The translations under genes and the position numbers were made by a program. Shown here in pieces: positions 49,806 through 60,837 of a stretch of DNA of 64,000 nucleotides. The stretch covers positions 124,001 through 188,000 of the forward strand of contig NC_134936.1 of NCBI RefSeq assembly GCF_051020765.1, in the 5' to 3' direction. The notes beneath the pieces were generated by a model. That model was not told the DNA's origin. It was given only the letters and a program-made list of their open reading frames with translations, and did not search any database. Position 1 is the first letter of the stretch. Each line of letters starts with the position of its first letter. This DNA comes from Lasioglossum baleicum. Its lineage: Eukaryota; Arthropoda; Insecta; Hymenoptera; Halictidae.

Positions 49806-50174
49806 ATGAACTCTCTCCATAAAGAAGCGGAAGTGCATTCGCGCTTGATTAATAACACTCTCTCCAATTTCCACAAAATGGGGAAAGTGAACCAAAGCTA
49901 CCAGGCAATAAACAATAGAATTGTCCTGCTGAAAGAGTATTGGGAGAAATTTGGGGCTACCAATATTCGAATCGAAACGACGGCCACCGACCAGGAGAGG
50001 ACGACGCTTCCGTATTTCAAAGATGACGTCTACGGCAAAACGGAGTCTGCCTACCTCACGGCACTGGACTTTCTGACATCTGCTTTGGCTACGCTGTCCG
50101 AATTGCCGCCCTCGGTCGACGACGACGCGACGATACAACGTCGGGGAAAGATCAAGACGAAGCTGCACCGATGA
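49806..50174 (+). CDS. BEL-B Gag, N-terminal part
   Basis: ATG at 49806. Helical Gag N-terminus (NNTLSNFHKMGKVNQSYQAI, VLLKEYWEKFG) equivalent to the start of BEL-A Gag. Frameshift near 50160; Gag continues in another frame. Confidence 0.8.
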   Translation: MNSLHKEAEVHSRLINNTLSNFHKMGKVNQSYQAINNRIVLLKEYWEKFGATNIRIETTATDQERTTLPYFKDDVYGKTESAYLTALDFLTSALATLSELPPSVDDDATIQRRGKIKTKLHR

Positions 50175-50404
50175 AGCCACCAAAAGTTGAGTTACCAAAA
50201 TTCTCTGGTGATTATACCGAGTGGGAAGGCTTTCATGATTTATTCATAGCTTTAGTCGAGAAAAATAAGTCGTTAAGCGACGTTCAAAAATTATATTATT
50301 TGAAAACTAGTTTGGAGGGCGAAGCTGCGTTCGTTCTAAAAAACATTGCCACGTCCAAGGCAAATTATAAACCCGCTTGGGAAAAATTAAAAAACCGCTT
50401 TACT
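50171..50404 (+). CDS. BEL-B Gag middle part, cut by a solo LTR
   Basis: VELPKFSGDYTEWEGFHDLF and YYLKTSLEGEAAFVLKN match the DUF1759-type domain of BEL-A. It breaks at KNRFT where the solo LTR enters and resumes at 51764 with NERSLVKAHLKM in frame once the insert and one TACT are removed. Confidence 0.8.
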
Positions 50405-51759
50405 TGTAACAGACCTACATAACGTAGGCCTGTTACGAGCAAACCCCTGTCACACCTCCACCGGTTATACATAACGACGCGAATCTAGTAACGTACCACC
50501 GGCCTCCTGTCACAACAACAACACCGCCTGTACCGCACGTACCCCGCACCCAGGCCCGTATTCCAACGGGAATCCAAATCAAATTGCCAAAATACTGTGC
50601 GGAAGAAGGTATACGTCACCATCAAAATACCGCACCGCACCACCATCCCTTACCACCAAACCATTCCTATAAAAGCCGTCGCGAACAGACTAGAATCACC
50701 TGAGTCTACCAGTAGCCATCCGGGAATCACCTCGTGCGATATTCCAGTGCTCTGAGTATTCTACCTGTAACCGTTGTCCACGTCTCCGCCGTTATCGGCA
50801 TCCTGATTCCGCTGGTACGAGCCGTGCTCTACCTCGAACAACCGGTGCGTCACCGGTCTCTTTCGCTAGGCGCGTCGCCGCCGAGAGTCGACGAACAAGA
50901 AGTGGTGTGTCACCCCTTCGGCTTCGCCGAAGAAACCCTGTTGTCCTGTCCGTCCGCTGGTGCGAGCCGTGCTCCACCTCGAACACCCGGTGCGTCACCG
51001 GTCACTTTCGCTAGGCGCGTCGCCTCCGAGAGCCGACGAACATGGAGTGGTGCGTCACCCTTTGACTTCGTCGGAGAACCACCTGTCCAGTTATCCTGTC
51101 GCTCCGCTGGTGCGAGTTGTACTCCACCTCGAACATACCCGGTGCGTCACCGGTACATTTCGTGAGACGCGTCGTCCACGAAATCGGCCGAACTAGAAGT
51201 GGTGCGTCACCCCTCGACGTCGCCTAAGAACCGCCTAGAAAGTCACCCTCGTGAGGCGAGTCGCCCACGAGGCCAGTCGAGCCAGACAAGGTGCGTCACC
51301 TTGACCGAACTCCCTGAACGACTGTCCGGAGGAACTTCGATGACCCGTGCGTCACGGACATCGAAGGACCACGACAACCCGGCCTAGGTAGGGAGATCAC
51401 GACGACAGTCGTGATCTAACTCTACTCCTGTCCATCCTGCCTGCGTCCTACGCCACTTACAGGTTCAGGTAGCACTCTCACGGTCACACGTTCTAAATTC
51501 ACGGGCACCGTAGCATTACCATCGCGCACTGTATCCTGAGGTACCGTATCCTGAGGCACCGTAGCTTACGCGTCCGAAAGGCAGCGAGTATAATTTATTT
51601 GCCCGCAAACCGACTCGCCTAAGTTATTTCACCCGTACCGATTCCGTTCCTCGCGCCGTTTATTCCTTTCGTCGTTTAGGACCCTGGATCGGCGAGCCGT
51701 TCAGCACCAAGGAGCACGGACGCGAGGAAACCGAACGACGACGAAACACACCTGTTTCA
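50405..51759 (+). mobile_element. Solo LTR, 1355 bp, TACT duplication, with hairpin array
   Basis: TG (TGTAACAG) to CA (CTGTTTCA) with 4-bp TACT on both sides (50401-50404, 51760-51763), as for Gypsy-type integration. TATAAAAG at 50668-50675. Its first 31 bases form a hairpin (GTAACAG/CTGTTAC, CCTAC/GTAGG). Downstream of TATA, units of about 150 bp repeat three times and carry the palindromes listed separately. No internal coding region: an LTR-LTR recombination product. Confidence 0.85.
50842..51357 (+). repeat. Array of triloop hairpins with paired changes
   Basis: Class 1, stem around GTG-CGT-CAC: CCGGTG/CACCGG (50842, 50987, 51139), GGTG/CACC (50904, 51049, 51201), AAGGTG/CACCTT (51288), CCGTG/CACGG (51345). 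Class 2: GGCG-CGT-CGCC (50869, 51014), GACG-CGT-CGTC (51166), GGCG-AGT-CGCC (51255). A separate CTTCGGC-TTC-GCCGAAG lies at 50916. All are downstream of the LTR TATA box. Confidence 0.9.
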
Positions 51760-51763
51760 TACT

Positions 51764-52060
51764 AATGAACGTTCTCTTGTAAAGGCTCATTTAAAGATGT
51801 TATTTGATTCTCCGCCTATCGGAGTCAACGTATTAACTGATTTAAAGAGTTTACGTGATAGATCTAATGCTGCGCTCCTTGCGTTAAAGAATTTAGGTCG
51901 TAAAGTCAAGTATTGGGATGATATTCTAGTATTCCATTTTCTAAAAAAGTTAGACAAACAGTCAAAACAAGAGTGGGAATTCCGTTTGGGAGAAGAGCTT
52001 CAGTTTCCGTCCTTCGCGTCATGCCCCGATAGAATTGATTATCGGTGCCGACTATTATAG
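51764..52060 (+). CDS. BEL-B Gag, part after the solo LTR
   Basis: Resumes Gag: HLKMLFDSPPIGVNVLTDL, LGRKVKYWDDILVFHFLKKL. Ends abruptly after LQFPSFA, where an internal deletion joins it (about 52020) to the protease end (IIGADYYSS). Gag knuckles and the protease active site are missing. Confidence 0.8.
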   Translation, partial: NERSLVKAHLKMLFDSPPIGVNVLTDLKSLRDRSNAALLALKNLGRKVKYWDDILVFHFLKKLDKQSKQEWEFRLGEELQFPSFASCPDRIDYRCRLL

Positions 52061-53717
52061 TTCGATCTTATTAACCGGTGTTCGTAAAGGCGAACAAGGC
52101 GCTCTAATAGCGCAAAACACTATTTTTGGATGGGTGTTGACTGGTCCCATTCAACCTAGCAATGAACATGTAACTCATCTGCACGCTCTGCATGCTGAGG
52201 TTCACAACGAAATTAATGAAATGTTGCATAAGTTTTGGGAAGTGGAAGCTACTCCACAAATAAATTTCCTTTCAGAGGAAGATAAAAAATGCGAAGAACA
52301 TTTCGTAAAACCCCATTCACGCGAATCGGATGGTAAATACGTCGTATGGTTACCTATTAACACCGAGTCGCCTATCGACATCGGATTTACACGTAACGTC
52401 GCTGTAAAATCCTTTTACAATTTAGAAAAACGGCTGAAAAATAATCCTGTACAAGCCTCTTCTTATCACGGATTCTTGCAAGAATACTTGGATCTTAATC
52501 ACATGAGAGAAGAATCGGCAATTGATTCTCAGTCAACTCAAAATGTCTTCTTATCTCATCATCCTGTCATTCGTCATGACAGCAACAGGACGCGATTGCG
52601 CGTTGTGTTCAATGCTTCAATGCGAACTACCAACGGTTCTACATTAAACGACTTTCTTTTTGTCGGTCCAAAATTACAAGCCGACATTGTCGCGATCATA
52701 TTAAAGTGGAGAAAGTCTCGTTTTGTATTCGCTGCCGACATAGCTAAAATGTTCCGGCAAATTTGGGTGGATCCTCGTGATACCCACTTTCAACTTATAG
52801 TGTGGCGCTCTGATCCTAATCATTCTCTTAAAAATTACGCATTACGTACAGTAACTTATGGAACCGCTTCTGCTCCGTATCTCGCGAATCGAGTAATCAA
52901 ACAGCTCGCAATAGACGAAGGAACGAATTTCCCCCTGGCAACTCCAATTCTAAACGAACAAATCTACGTCGATGACGTGCTCTTTGGCGCCCATGATCGG
53001 ATGCTAGCTTTACAATTACGTCACCAAGTGACCGAACTTCTTAGTCGTGGCGGTTTTCATTTAAGAAAATTTTCAAGCAATTGTCCTCGTCTCCTCGCAG
53101 ACATTTCTGATCAAGAGCATGAATTAGCTTCTAGTCGACCTTTTCAGGAAATAGAAGGCGTGAAAATGCTAGGTTTATTCTGGGTGCCTTCCAAAGATGA
53201 ATTTCAGTTCAAATTTAAATTTCACTTTCACTCTGATCAAACCGACACGAAGCGAACTGTCTTGTCGACTATCGCTCGAATGTTCGATCCACTTGGATGG
53301 ATTTCTCCTGTAGTTATCACTGCTAAGATCTTTATGCAAAAATTATGGAGTGCCAAACTCAATTGGGACGATCCGTTGCCTGTCGATTTACAACAACCGT
53401 GGAATGTTTATTCGGCAGAGTTAAAAGAATTGCCACTTATGACCATCCCGCGATGGATCGGGTTAGGAACTTCGACATTAAATTACGAAATTCATGGGTT
53501 CGCTGATGCTTCTCAGCATGCATATGCAGCAGTAATCTTTTTACGCGTAGTCACCATTCCGGATCAAACAAGTCTGCATTTACTGATCGCACAGACTAAA
53601 GTTGCGCCATTAAAACCGCTGACGATCCCACGACTGGAGCTGTTAGCTGCCGTTATAATGGTTCGACTCATTGAATACGTTCAAGTAACTTTAAAATTTA
53701 CAAACTGTCCAGTTTAG
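52035..53717 (+). CDS. BEL-B protease tail, RT and RNase H start
   Basis: IIGADYYSSILLTGVRKGEQ, NTIFGWVLTG, then RT (LRVVFNASMRTTNGS, FAADIAKMFRQIWVDPRD, catalytic IYVDDVLFG) and RNase H (HGFADASQHAYAAVIFL, PRLELLAAVIMVRL). Stops at TAG (53715-53717) just before CWTDSAVALAWI; the frame continues. The first codon is not a real start. Confidence 0.9.
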   Translation: MIIGADYYSSILLTGVRKGEQGALIAQNTIFGWVLTGPIQPSNEHVTHLHALHAEVHNEINEMLHKFWEVEATPQINFLSEEDKKCEEHFVKPHSRESDGKYVVWLPINTESPIDIGFTRNVAVKSFYNLEKRLKNNPVQASSYHGFLQEYLDLNHMREESAIDSQSTQNVFLSHHPVIRHDSNRTRLRVVFNASMRTTNGSTLNDFLFVGPKLQADIVAIILKWRKSRFVFAADIAKMFRQIWVDPRDTHFQLIVWRSDPNHSLKNYALRTVTYGTASAPYLANRVIKQLAIDEGTNFPLATPILNEQIYVDDVLFGAHDRMLALQLRHQVTELLSRGGFHLRKFSSNCPRLLADISDQEHELASSRPFQEIEGVKMLGLFWVPSKDEFQFKFKFHFHSDQTDTKRTVLSTIARMFDPLGWISPVVITAKIFMQKLWSAKLNWDDPLPVDLQQPWNVYSAELKELPLMTIPRWIGLGTSTLNYEIHGFADASQHAYAAVIFLRVVTIPDQTSLHLLIAQTKVAPLKPLTIPRLELLAAVIMVRLIEYVQVTLKFTNCPV

Positions 53718-54668
53718 TGCTGGACGGATTCCGCGGTGGCATTAGCATGGATTCACAAGCATCCGAGCCAGTTAAAGACGTTTACCGCGCATAGAGTCGC
53801 AGAAATACAAAGTCGCGTGCCGAATGCTATTTGGCGACATGTACCTCCAGAATTCAACCCCGCGGACTGTGCTTCACGTGGTCTAACTGTATCTCAATTA
53901 TCGACTCACCAACTCTGGTGGTGTGGTCCTTCTTGGCTAATGAAACCTCCTAATGAGTGGCCGAATTTAATGCCTACTCCTCCCAATGAGGTCAAAGAAG
54001 AAATAAAGATCTCAGTTAAAGCGTTGCATGCTCAAGCTCACGTTGAATGGGATCTGCCTACACGAGTCTCTTCTTGGTTAAAATTGTTACGCGTTACCGC
54101 TTACATATTTCGCTTTGTATCGCGATGTCAAGCAAAGGATACGGTATTTCTAGACTACGTCATAAATGCAAAAGAAATTAACGAAGCCCGTAAATTTTGG
54201 ATTAAGTACGTTCAGTCCCTTCACTTCCAGGAGGAAATTAAGGTCTTGACAAAATGTAAATCGTTGCCTAAATCTAGTCCTTTACTACGACTTAACCCGT
54301 TTTTAGACACAGATGCTATTGTTCGCGTTGGCGGGCGGCTCCGCCACTCTGAACTGTCACATTCTCAACGTTTTCCGATCGTTTTACCGAATCATCGAAT
54401 ATCTGAATTGACTATAGCCGATTGTCACCAGAACATACTACATGGCGGTACTCAGTTGACCTTGAGCATCGTGCGTCAAGTATTTTGGATCATTAACTCG
54501 CGACGAATTGTACGTCGTTTAATTCATAAATGCGTTAAGTGCGTGAGAGCTCGTGCTACCACTGCACAACAACAGATGGGTGACCTACCCAAGGTTAGAG
54601 TCACGCCTTCGCGTCCGTTTTCTCATACACAGTTGAATTGTAAAATTGCGATTAAATTATATATATAA
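53718..54668 (+). CDS. BEL-B RNase H end and integrase zinc domain; core deleted
   Basis: CWTDSAVALAWIHKHPSQ, FNPADCASRGL, then the integrase zinc module (HGGTQLTLSIVRQVFW, CVKCVRARA) and LPKVRVTPSRPF. The DDE core and C-terminal domain, about 300 residues in BEL-A, are gone; 50 bp of non-coding sequence leads to the purine tract and the 3' LTR. It cannot integrate on its own. Confidence 0.85.
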   Translation, partial: CWTDSAVALAWIHKHPSQLKTFTAHRVAEIQSRVPNAIWRHVPPEFNPADCASRGLTVSQLSTHQLWWCGPSWLMKPPNEWPNLMPTPPNEVKEEIKISVKALHAQAHVEWDLPTRVSSWLKLLRVTAYIFRFVSRCQAKDTVFLDYVINAKEINEARKFWIKYVQSLHFQEEIKVLTKCKSLPKSSPLLRLNPFLDTDAIVRVGGRLRHSELSHSQRFPIVLPNHRISELTIADCHQNILHGGTQLTLSIVRQVFWIINSRRIVRRLIHKCVKCVRARATTAQQQMGDLPKVRVTPSRPFSHTQLNCKIAIKLYI

Positions 54669-54726
54669 GTAATCTTTACTCCTCTCTCTTTTCTTCGCGG
54701 TACATGATACCGCGAGGCGGGCGGTA

Positions 54727-55266
54727 TGTTTCGTATTCAGGTTACTGTCAATTAGTACTAGACGCTCCATCTAGGAGAAGTCTAATTACCTATGTTTGTT
54801 ACAAGTTCGGCCGTCTCGATTATAGCGCTCCATCATTCGTAAATGATCACTACGCCGAAAATTTCAGTATCGCCTAATGCGTCTAAGAGAATACAAGTAT
54901 CGCCTAATGCGTCTAAGAGAATACAAATATCGCCTAATGCGTCTAAGAGAATACAAGTATCGCCTAATGCGTCTAAGAGAATACAAGTATCGCCTAATGC
55001 GTCTAAGAGAATACAAGTATCGCCTAATGCGTCTAAGAGAATACAAGTTTCGCCTAATGCGTCAAACAAAACACACGCGTTCAGTCTTGCCTAATGCGAC
55101 TACGAGAGCACAAGTGTCGTCTAATACGAAGAGAGCACCACGTGTAATACACCGTCTGTACAAACTTGATGTTTGCAAAGTATAATAGTGAAGAAACTTA
55201 CAACTTCTTCGCTAAAATAAATGAACTGGTAAAAGCCGAGAGTGTTTCAAATTCTTCGCGCAAACA
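54727..55266 (+). repeat. 3' LTR of BEL-B
   Basis: 540 bp. The 30-bp array here has 6 copies of the first type and 1 of the second, against 3 and 3 in the 5' LTR. Preceded by GAGGCGGGCGGTA. Confidence 0.95.
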
Positions 55267-55701
55267 TTCGATGTTTTAAATATCTTTTTCCTTTGAAATA
55301 AAGCTCATCGAAATCGGCGAGGAGATAGTATGTACATCGATCGATTTACAATTACAAATTTTTACAATAATATCGTAAACTAAAGCCGACCGACAAAAAC
55401 CGTAAAGGGAAATGTTGTTCAGAATCATGGTATTGACAACATATCCAAAGCTTATCGAAATTGGCGAGGATTCACATCATCGAGAAACTTTTGTTCGTTG
55501 CGACATCGCGGCGTGCCACCGACACTCGGCTGCCGGCGCGCCGGGCTGCACGCGTCTAGCTCGCGCTCTGATTGGTCCGTGTTTTTCGTTAATAACTCGT
55601 TAACGAAGCCGCGGACGACATTTTTTCAAAGGAAAATGTCGCTTGAAATGACCTCAGGAACCTCCCATTTTCGGCTCCGGACCTAATTTTGAGACACCCT
55701 G
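55267..55701. repeat. Right half of the dispersed repeat split by BEL-B
   Basis: Matches 23536-24113, with one copy of the 146-bp segment that is doubled there. Ends CACCCTG followed by TA. Confidence 0.9.
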
Positions 55702-56384
55702 TATATACTAATACGTCCTGGACTAAACTGGACCAGCATTTTTGGCAAGAAAAGTTGCAGCATATCTTAGTGACGACACGATGACCTAAAACAATTTTTC
55801 AAGAATTAATGTACGTAATTATTATATTATGTATATAAATATAGTTGGATATAACAATATAATTATTTTAAAATATATTACAAATACACACAGGAGGAGG
55901 AAAGGAAGGTGGCGCATTGTATAGCACGTGTGTTATCATCGCTGTGATTTTGGTGAAATTTGGCGGTAATTACATTTGACTAGATAGTGAAAGTTGCTCA
56001 GTGTGTCGCGGACAAGTGTAGCAAAGAATTGATGAAGGGAATTTCAAGAAATCGTGATATTTCGGAAGTTATCTCGGCAGAAACTGCAGACACGTGCGTG
56101 GCGGCGTGTTGCACTGTCAACCCGCCTTCATCGGCTTATAGCCTAAATGAGGCGCTTTTCTGCGACCTGAAAATACTAGAACAGGTTAATAAAAAGGGAG
56201 AGAAGGGAGAGGAACTAAGAATAGGAATATATTAAGAAAATATATTGAGGGAATCTAGAGTGAGAGAGAAACAGGTCAGGAAAGATAACCTCAAAGTTGA
56301 CGAACAGGATATAGTGCGCAGGCGCGAGGCAGAGAGAGTGAGAGAAAGGACAGAGAGAGAGAGAGAGAGAGAGCAGCGGAGGAT

Positions 56385-57592
56385 ATGGACGGGCTCGTAG
56401 AACTCGACGAGAAGGGGAAAGAGATGATAGAGGAGGAAGACGCCGGAACAGTAGAAGAGTGGGGAACACCGGCAAACTCACCAGGAGGAAAAAGAAGGGG
56501 AAGACCGCCGAAGGCACTCGGATGGAGTACAGAGAGATCGGCTTCATATGGAACGCTCGAGTTATGGAAGAGAAAGAGACAGGGGGACGAAGAAGAGAAA
56601 GGAGGTAAAGGAGAGACAGATGAAGAGGTTAGAGCATTTAAAAAGAGTTTGGCAACGCAGAGATCACCGGAGGAAAGGAAAACCTCAAATGAAAAGGAAA
56701 AAGGAAGTGGACGGGATAGGGACGGGAGAACAAGCAGGGATGGTAACGGTGATGAAAATGTGTTCAGAGATGTCGGAAGGAATGAGAGGACTCATGGAGG
56801 AAATGAGAAGAATGAGAAGAGAGATAGAAGATGGAAGAAAAGAGGCCAGAGAATAAGCAAGCAAAACAAGGAAAGAGATAGAAGAAATAAGGAAAAAGGA
56901 AAAGGAAGAAAGAAGGAGACTGGAGGGGAAGATAGAGAGATTGGAAGCAGAGAGAAAGGAATGGGAAAAGAAAGAGGAGGAGAAAAAGGAGAACTGGCTG
57001 AGAGAGATAGAAGAGAGGATGAAAGAGCGAAAGAAAGAAGACAGAGAGAAAGAAGAAACAAGACAGAGAGAGAGCAGGAAAGGAGATTAAAAGAATTAGA
57101 GACAGAGTGGGAAAGGAAAGAGAAACAAGAGAGAAAGAACAACGTCATTATAAGAGGGGAGGAGATAGAAAACGAGGTAGAGACCGAACAGATGGCATAT
57201 TAGAGGAGATGACAGAAAAAAGGGTGGAGTTAAACGAAGTCGCGGAGATTGGAAGAGGGAAGAGAGCGATCCTAGTAAAGTTGGGATCGTGGGATGAAAA
57301 AAGAAGAGTGATAAATATGAAAAGGAAATTAAGAGGAAGGAAAGTATATATAGATGACGATCTGACAAGGAAGGAAAGAGAAGTACAGGAAACGATAAGA
57401 GATAGGGCAAGGGAAGAAAGAGAAAATGGAAATAAAACCAAAGTGGGATACAAGAAGATATGGATAGAAGAAAAAGTATGGATTTGGAACGATCTCAGAG
57501 AACAGCTAATAGAAAAGGAGGAGACAAAGAGAGGAGAAAAGGGAAGCAGAGGAAGAGGGGGCAGAGGCAGAGGAGAAAGAGGGGGAAGGTAG
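56385..57592 (+). CDS. LINE ORF1 (frameshifted)
   Basis: ATG at 56385. A short acidic start (MDGLVELDEKGKEM), an AT-hook-like GKRRGRPPKALG, a long charged coiled coil, then an RRM-like region (KNNVIIRGEE; LNEVAEIGRGKRAILVKLGS; RKVYIDDDLTRKEREVQ) and a Gly/Arg-rich end. At least two frame changes (about 56640 and 57180) are needed to read all of it. Two or three frames stay open because purine-rich codons avoid stops. ORF1 would bind the element RNA. Confidence 0.7.
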
Positions 57593-57613
57593 GGAGGAAA
57601 AGACGAGAAAGGA

Positions 57614-60600
57614 GTGAAGGTGTTATCATGGAATGTTGCAGGGATAAGGGACAAGGACGAAGACTTCTGGAATTATATAAGAGGATACGAGATAATAGGA
57701 ATGACGGAGACGTGGATAGAGGAAAGAGAATGGGAAGGGTGGAGGAGGAAGATGCCAAAAGGCTGGAAGTGGAAATGTCAAGGAGCAGAGCGTGTAGAGA
57801 AGAAAGGGAGAGCTAGAGGTGGAATCATAACAGGAGTAAGAGAAGAAATAGCGGTGGAAAAGGAAAGTGAAACAGAGGAAGAGGGGATACAAGAGAGAAG
57901 AGCGAAGATGGGTGACACAACATGGAGGATAATAACGGTATACAACAGGGGAGGAAGTACGGAAAAACTGAGAAAACTAGAGAAGGTGGTAGGACAGGAA
58001 GGAGAAGAGGGAAAAATGATAATAATAGGAGATTTTAATGCAAGAATAGAGGAAAAGGGAGATAGAGAAGAAGAGGAAACAACCAAGAGGGTGAAGAGAA
58101 AAACAAAAGATCGCACAATGAACAGTGAGGGATTAGAGTTAATGAAGATGGTAACGGAAAGGGGGTGGACAATATTGAATGGGAATACGAAGGGAGACGA
58201 AGAAGGGGAAACAACGTTCAGCAGGAACGAGATAGAAACGACGATAGACTATGGAATAGTAAATGAAACGTCATGGGAAGAGATAGAAGAATTTAAAATA
58301 GAAAGAAGGATAGAGTCGGACCACCAACCGATAATAGTCACGATCGGAGGAGAAGGAGCAAAATGGGAAAAAGAAGAGGAAGAAGAGGAGAGAGAAGTGC
58401 AGGTATGGGGACAGGAAGAAATGGAAGAATTCAAAAGAAAAATAGAAGAGATGAAATGGGAGAAACAAGGAGTTGAAGAGGAATGGAAAGAGCTGGCAGA
58501 AACAATAAAAAAAGAAACCAAGAAGAAGAAATGGAAAAAGAAATGGATAACCGGGAAAACGGAATGGTGGGACAGAGAATGCAGAGAACGGAAAAAGAAA
58601 TTGCAGAAGGCATGGAAAGAGATGGGAAAGGGGAAAGGGTGAGGGGACGGGGAAGCGGGAAAATTCAAAGAAGAGAGGAGACAATACAAAGAATTATGCG
58701 AAAGAAAGAAAAGAGAGTGGAGAGAGAAAGAAGAAAAAAGGATAGAATAAATCAGAGACGAGGGGGAAGCTTGGAAATACATAAACAGAGAATGGAAGAA
58801 AAAATTGAGGGTGAGCGACAAAATAAATATGGTACAATGGAGGAAACACTTCATGAATGTATTAGGGGAGGAAGAGAGAAAGAAGGTATTGGCAGAGGAG
58901 AAAGAAAGCGGAAGGGTGAAAGGAAACGCTACAGAGGAAGAGGAGGAATCACAAATAAAAGCGGAAGTGATGGAGAAAATAAAGAGATTAAAGAAAGGAA
59001 AAGCGGAGGGAAGAGACCAGATAAAGAACGAGGCATGGATAGCAGGAGGAAAAAGTATAGGAGAAAAACTAGGAGAAGTTATTTGGAAGATATGGAAAGG
59101 AGAGGGATACGTAGACGAATGGAGGGACGGAGTAGTAGTTCCCATACAGAAAAAAGGGGATAAAGACATCGCGGAGAACTACAGAGGAGTGACCCTGACG
59201 GCGCGGCGACAGCGTACAAAATCTACGCAATGATACTAAATGATAGGATAATAAAAAGCCTAGAAGAAAAAAAAGGATTGGACGAGACACAATCGGGTTT
59301 GAGGAAAAAGAGAGGGGGAATGGATAATGTGTACATAATTAAATATGTGGTAGGGAAAAGGTTGAAAGAAAAGAAGGGAAAAGTATGCATGGCATTTGTG
59401 GACCTAAGAGCTGCATTCGATAGAATGGATAGAGGTGTACTATGGAAGGCAATGGAAAACAGGGGAATAGAAGAGAAGTTAATAGACAAAGTAAAAGAAA
59501 TATATAGGGAGACGAGATGCAGAGTGAGGGTGGGGGTAGAAATGTCGGAACCATTCTGGGTGGAGAAGGGAGTGAGACAGGGGTGCCCGATGAGCCCGAC
59601 ATTGTTCAATATATATGTGGCAGACCTGGAGGGTACGCTGAGGATGGGTCAAGACGGAGGAGTGGTAATTGGAAAAGAGAAAATTTGGTCTCTAGGATAT
59701 GCAGATGACATGGTGCTTATGGCGGAAGATGAGAGGGGCCTGAAAGAGATGATAAAGAGGACAAGCAGATACTTTGAGAGGAAAAAACTAGAGGTGAATA
59801 GCGAAAAGACAAAGGTATTAATATGCAGTAACGGAAAAGGAAAAAGGAAGAGAGAGATCTGGAAGTGGGGAGATAAAGAGGTGGAAGAAGTAAAATAAAT
59901 TAAATACTTAGGCTACACACTGAATAGGACAAATAGTGAAACGGCGCACATAAAAGAAAGAGTAGGAAAGGCTAGGAAAGTAATGGGAGGATTATGGGGG
60001 ATAGGAGAGAGGAAGTTCAAGGCAGACGTGACGTGGAGAATGAAGCTTTTTGACGTGGTGGTGAGGGGAATATTACTATATGGAGCAGAGATCTGGGGAT
60101 GGGAAGAAAGAGAGGAGATGGAAAGACTACAAGAGAGATACATTAGATGGATACTGGGTGTAGAAAGAACAACACCAGGCTACATAGTAAGGGACGAAAT
60201 GAAGAAAGACAAGATAAGAATAGAAGCAGGCAAGAGAGCGGTCAGATATGGGGAGAAAATTAGTAAGGACGGAAACAGAAAGTTATTAAAGGAATGTTGG
60301 AGAGAAAGAAGGAAGGATGAAGAAGAAGGAAAGCTAGATAGATGGGGAGAAGAATGGCGATGCGGAATGGGGGTAAAGGAGGTAGTAAGACTAAGAGAAG
60401 AGGAAGGAACAATAGAGGGGAAAGTAGTAAGCAGAGACAGGGAGGTACAGGACCAAGAAAGGATAGAAAAAGAATGGAAATCAAGAAGTGTGCCCAGGTA
60501 CAAAGAGATAAGAACGGTGGGGAGACCGAGATACCTGATAGGAAAAAGAGGAAGAAAAGGGGATAAGGTGAAGACGATAGCAAGACTGAGGTGTGGCAAC

Positions 60601-60837
60601 GAGGAAAGAGCAAATAAATTCTGGGAAAAAGAAGAGAAGAAAGTATGCAGGATGTGTAGAGGAGAGTTGGAGACGTTAGAGCACCTAATAGGAAGATGTA
60701 GGGAGATGGAAGAAATAGAGGGAAAAATAGAAGAAATACTAGACGAAAGTGGGAAAGGTGCAAATTGGGGAAGGAAGCTAAGAGAAAACAGAGAAAAAGT
60801 AGAGAAGAAAGAGAGAGAGGAGTGGGAAACAAAATAG
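57614..60837 (+). CDS. LINE ORF2: endonuclease and reverse transcriptase (3 stops, 1 frameshift)
   Basis: No ATG here; the frame opens upstream and reads KVLSWNVAGI. APE endonuclease: TETWI, IIIGDFNARIEEKGD, TTIDYGIVNETSW, SDHQPIIV. RT: VVPIQKKGDKDIAENYRGVT, FVDLRAAFDRMDR, GVRQGCPMSPTLFNIYVADL, catalytic YADD (59698-59709). The C-terminal CRMCRGELETLEHLIGRC is a CCHC motif. Stops at 58640-58642, about 58748 and 59896-59898; frameshift near 59205. Otherwise colinear with active LINE ORF2 proteins, so it is a fairly recent but dead copy. Confidence 0.85.

Larger units (their letters stand above)
42223..55266 (+). mobile_element. BEL/Pao retrotransposon B (with nested elements)
   Basis: TG...CA LTRs and an exact 5-bp duplication TTCGA (42218-42222, 55267-55271). 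The 5' LTR is split by element A (42223-42654 plus 49350-49426); the 3' LTR is 54727-55266. Primer site, gag, RT, RNase H and part of integrase follow BEL order. Missing: Gag C-terminus and protease, and the integrase core. So B is a deletion derivative even without the insertions. Without nested DNA other than the solo LTR it is about 6.35 kb. Confidence 0.9.

Noticed and set aside
54833..55185. Repetitive proteins coded by the BEL-B LTR array
   Set aside because: 30-bp units stay open in several frames on both strands and lie inside an LTR.
55987..56235. 82-codon frame in the LINE leader
   Set aside because: Starts at a non-ATG codon, has no motif and lies within the 5' leader ahead of ORF1.
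58249..59169. Long minus-strand open frames opposite the LINE (also 57096-57654 and 60180-60911)
   Set aside because: They are Ser/Phe/Leu/Pro-rich mirror images of purine-rich LINE coding sequence, with no recognisable motif.
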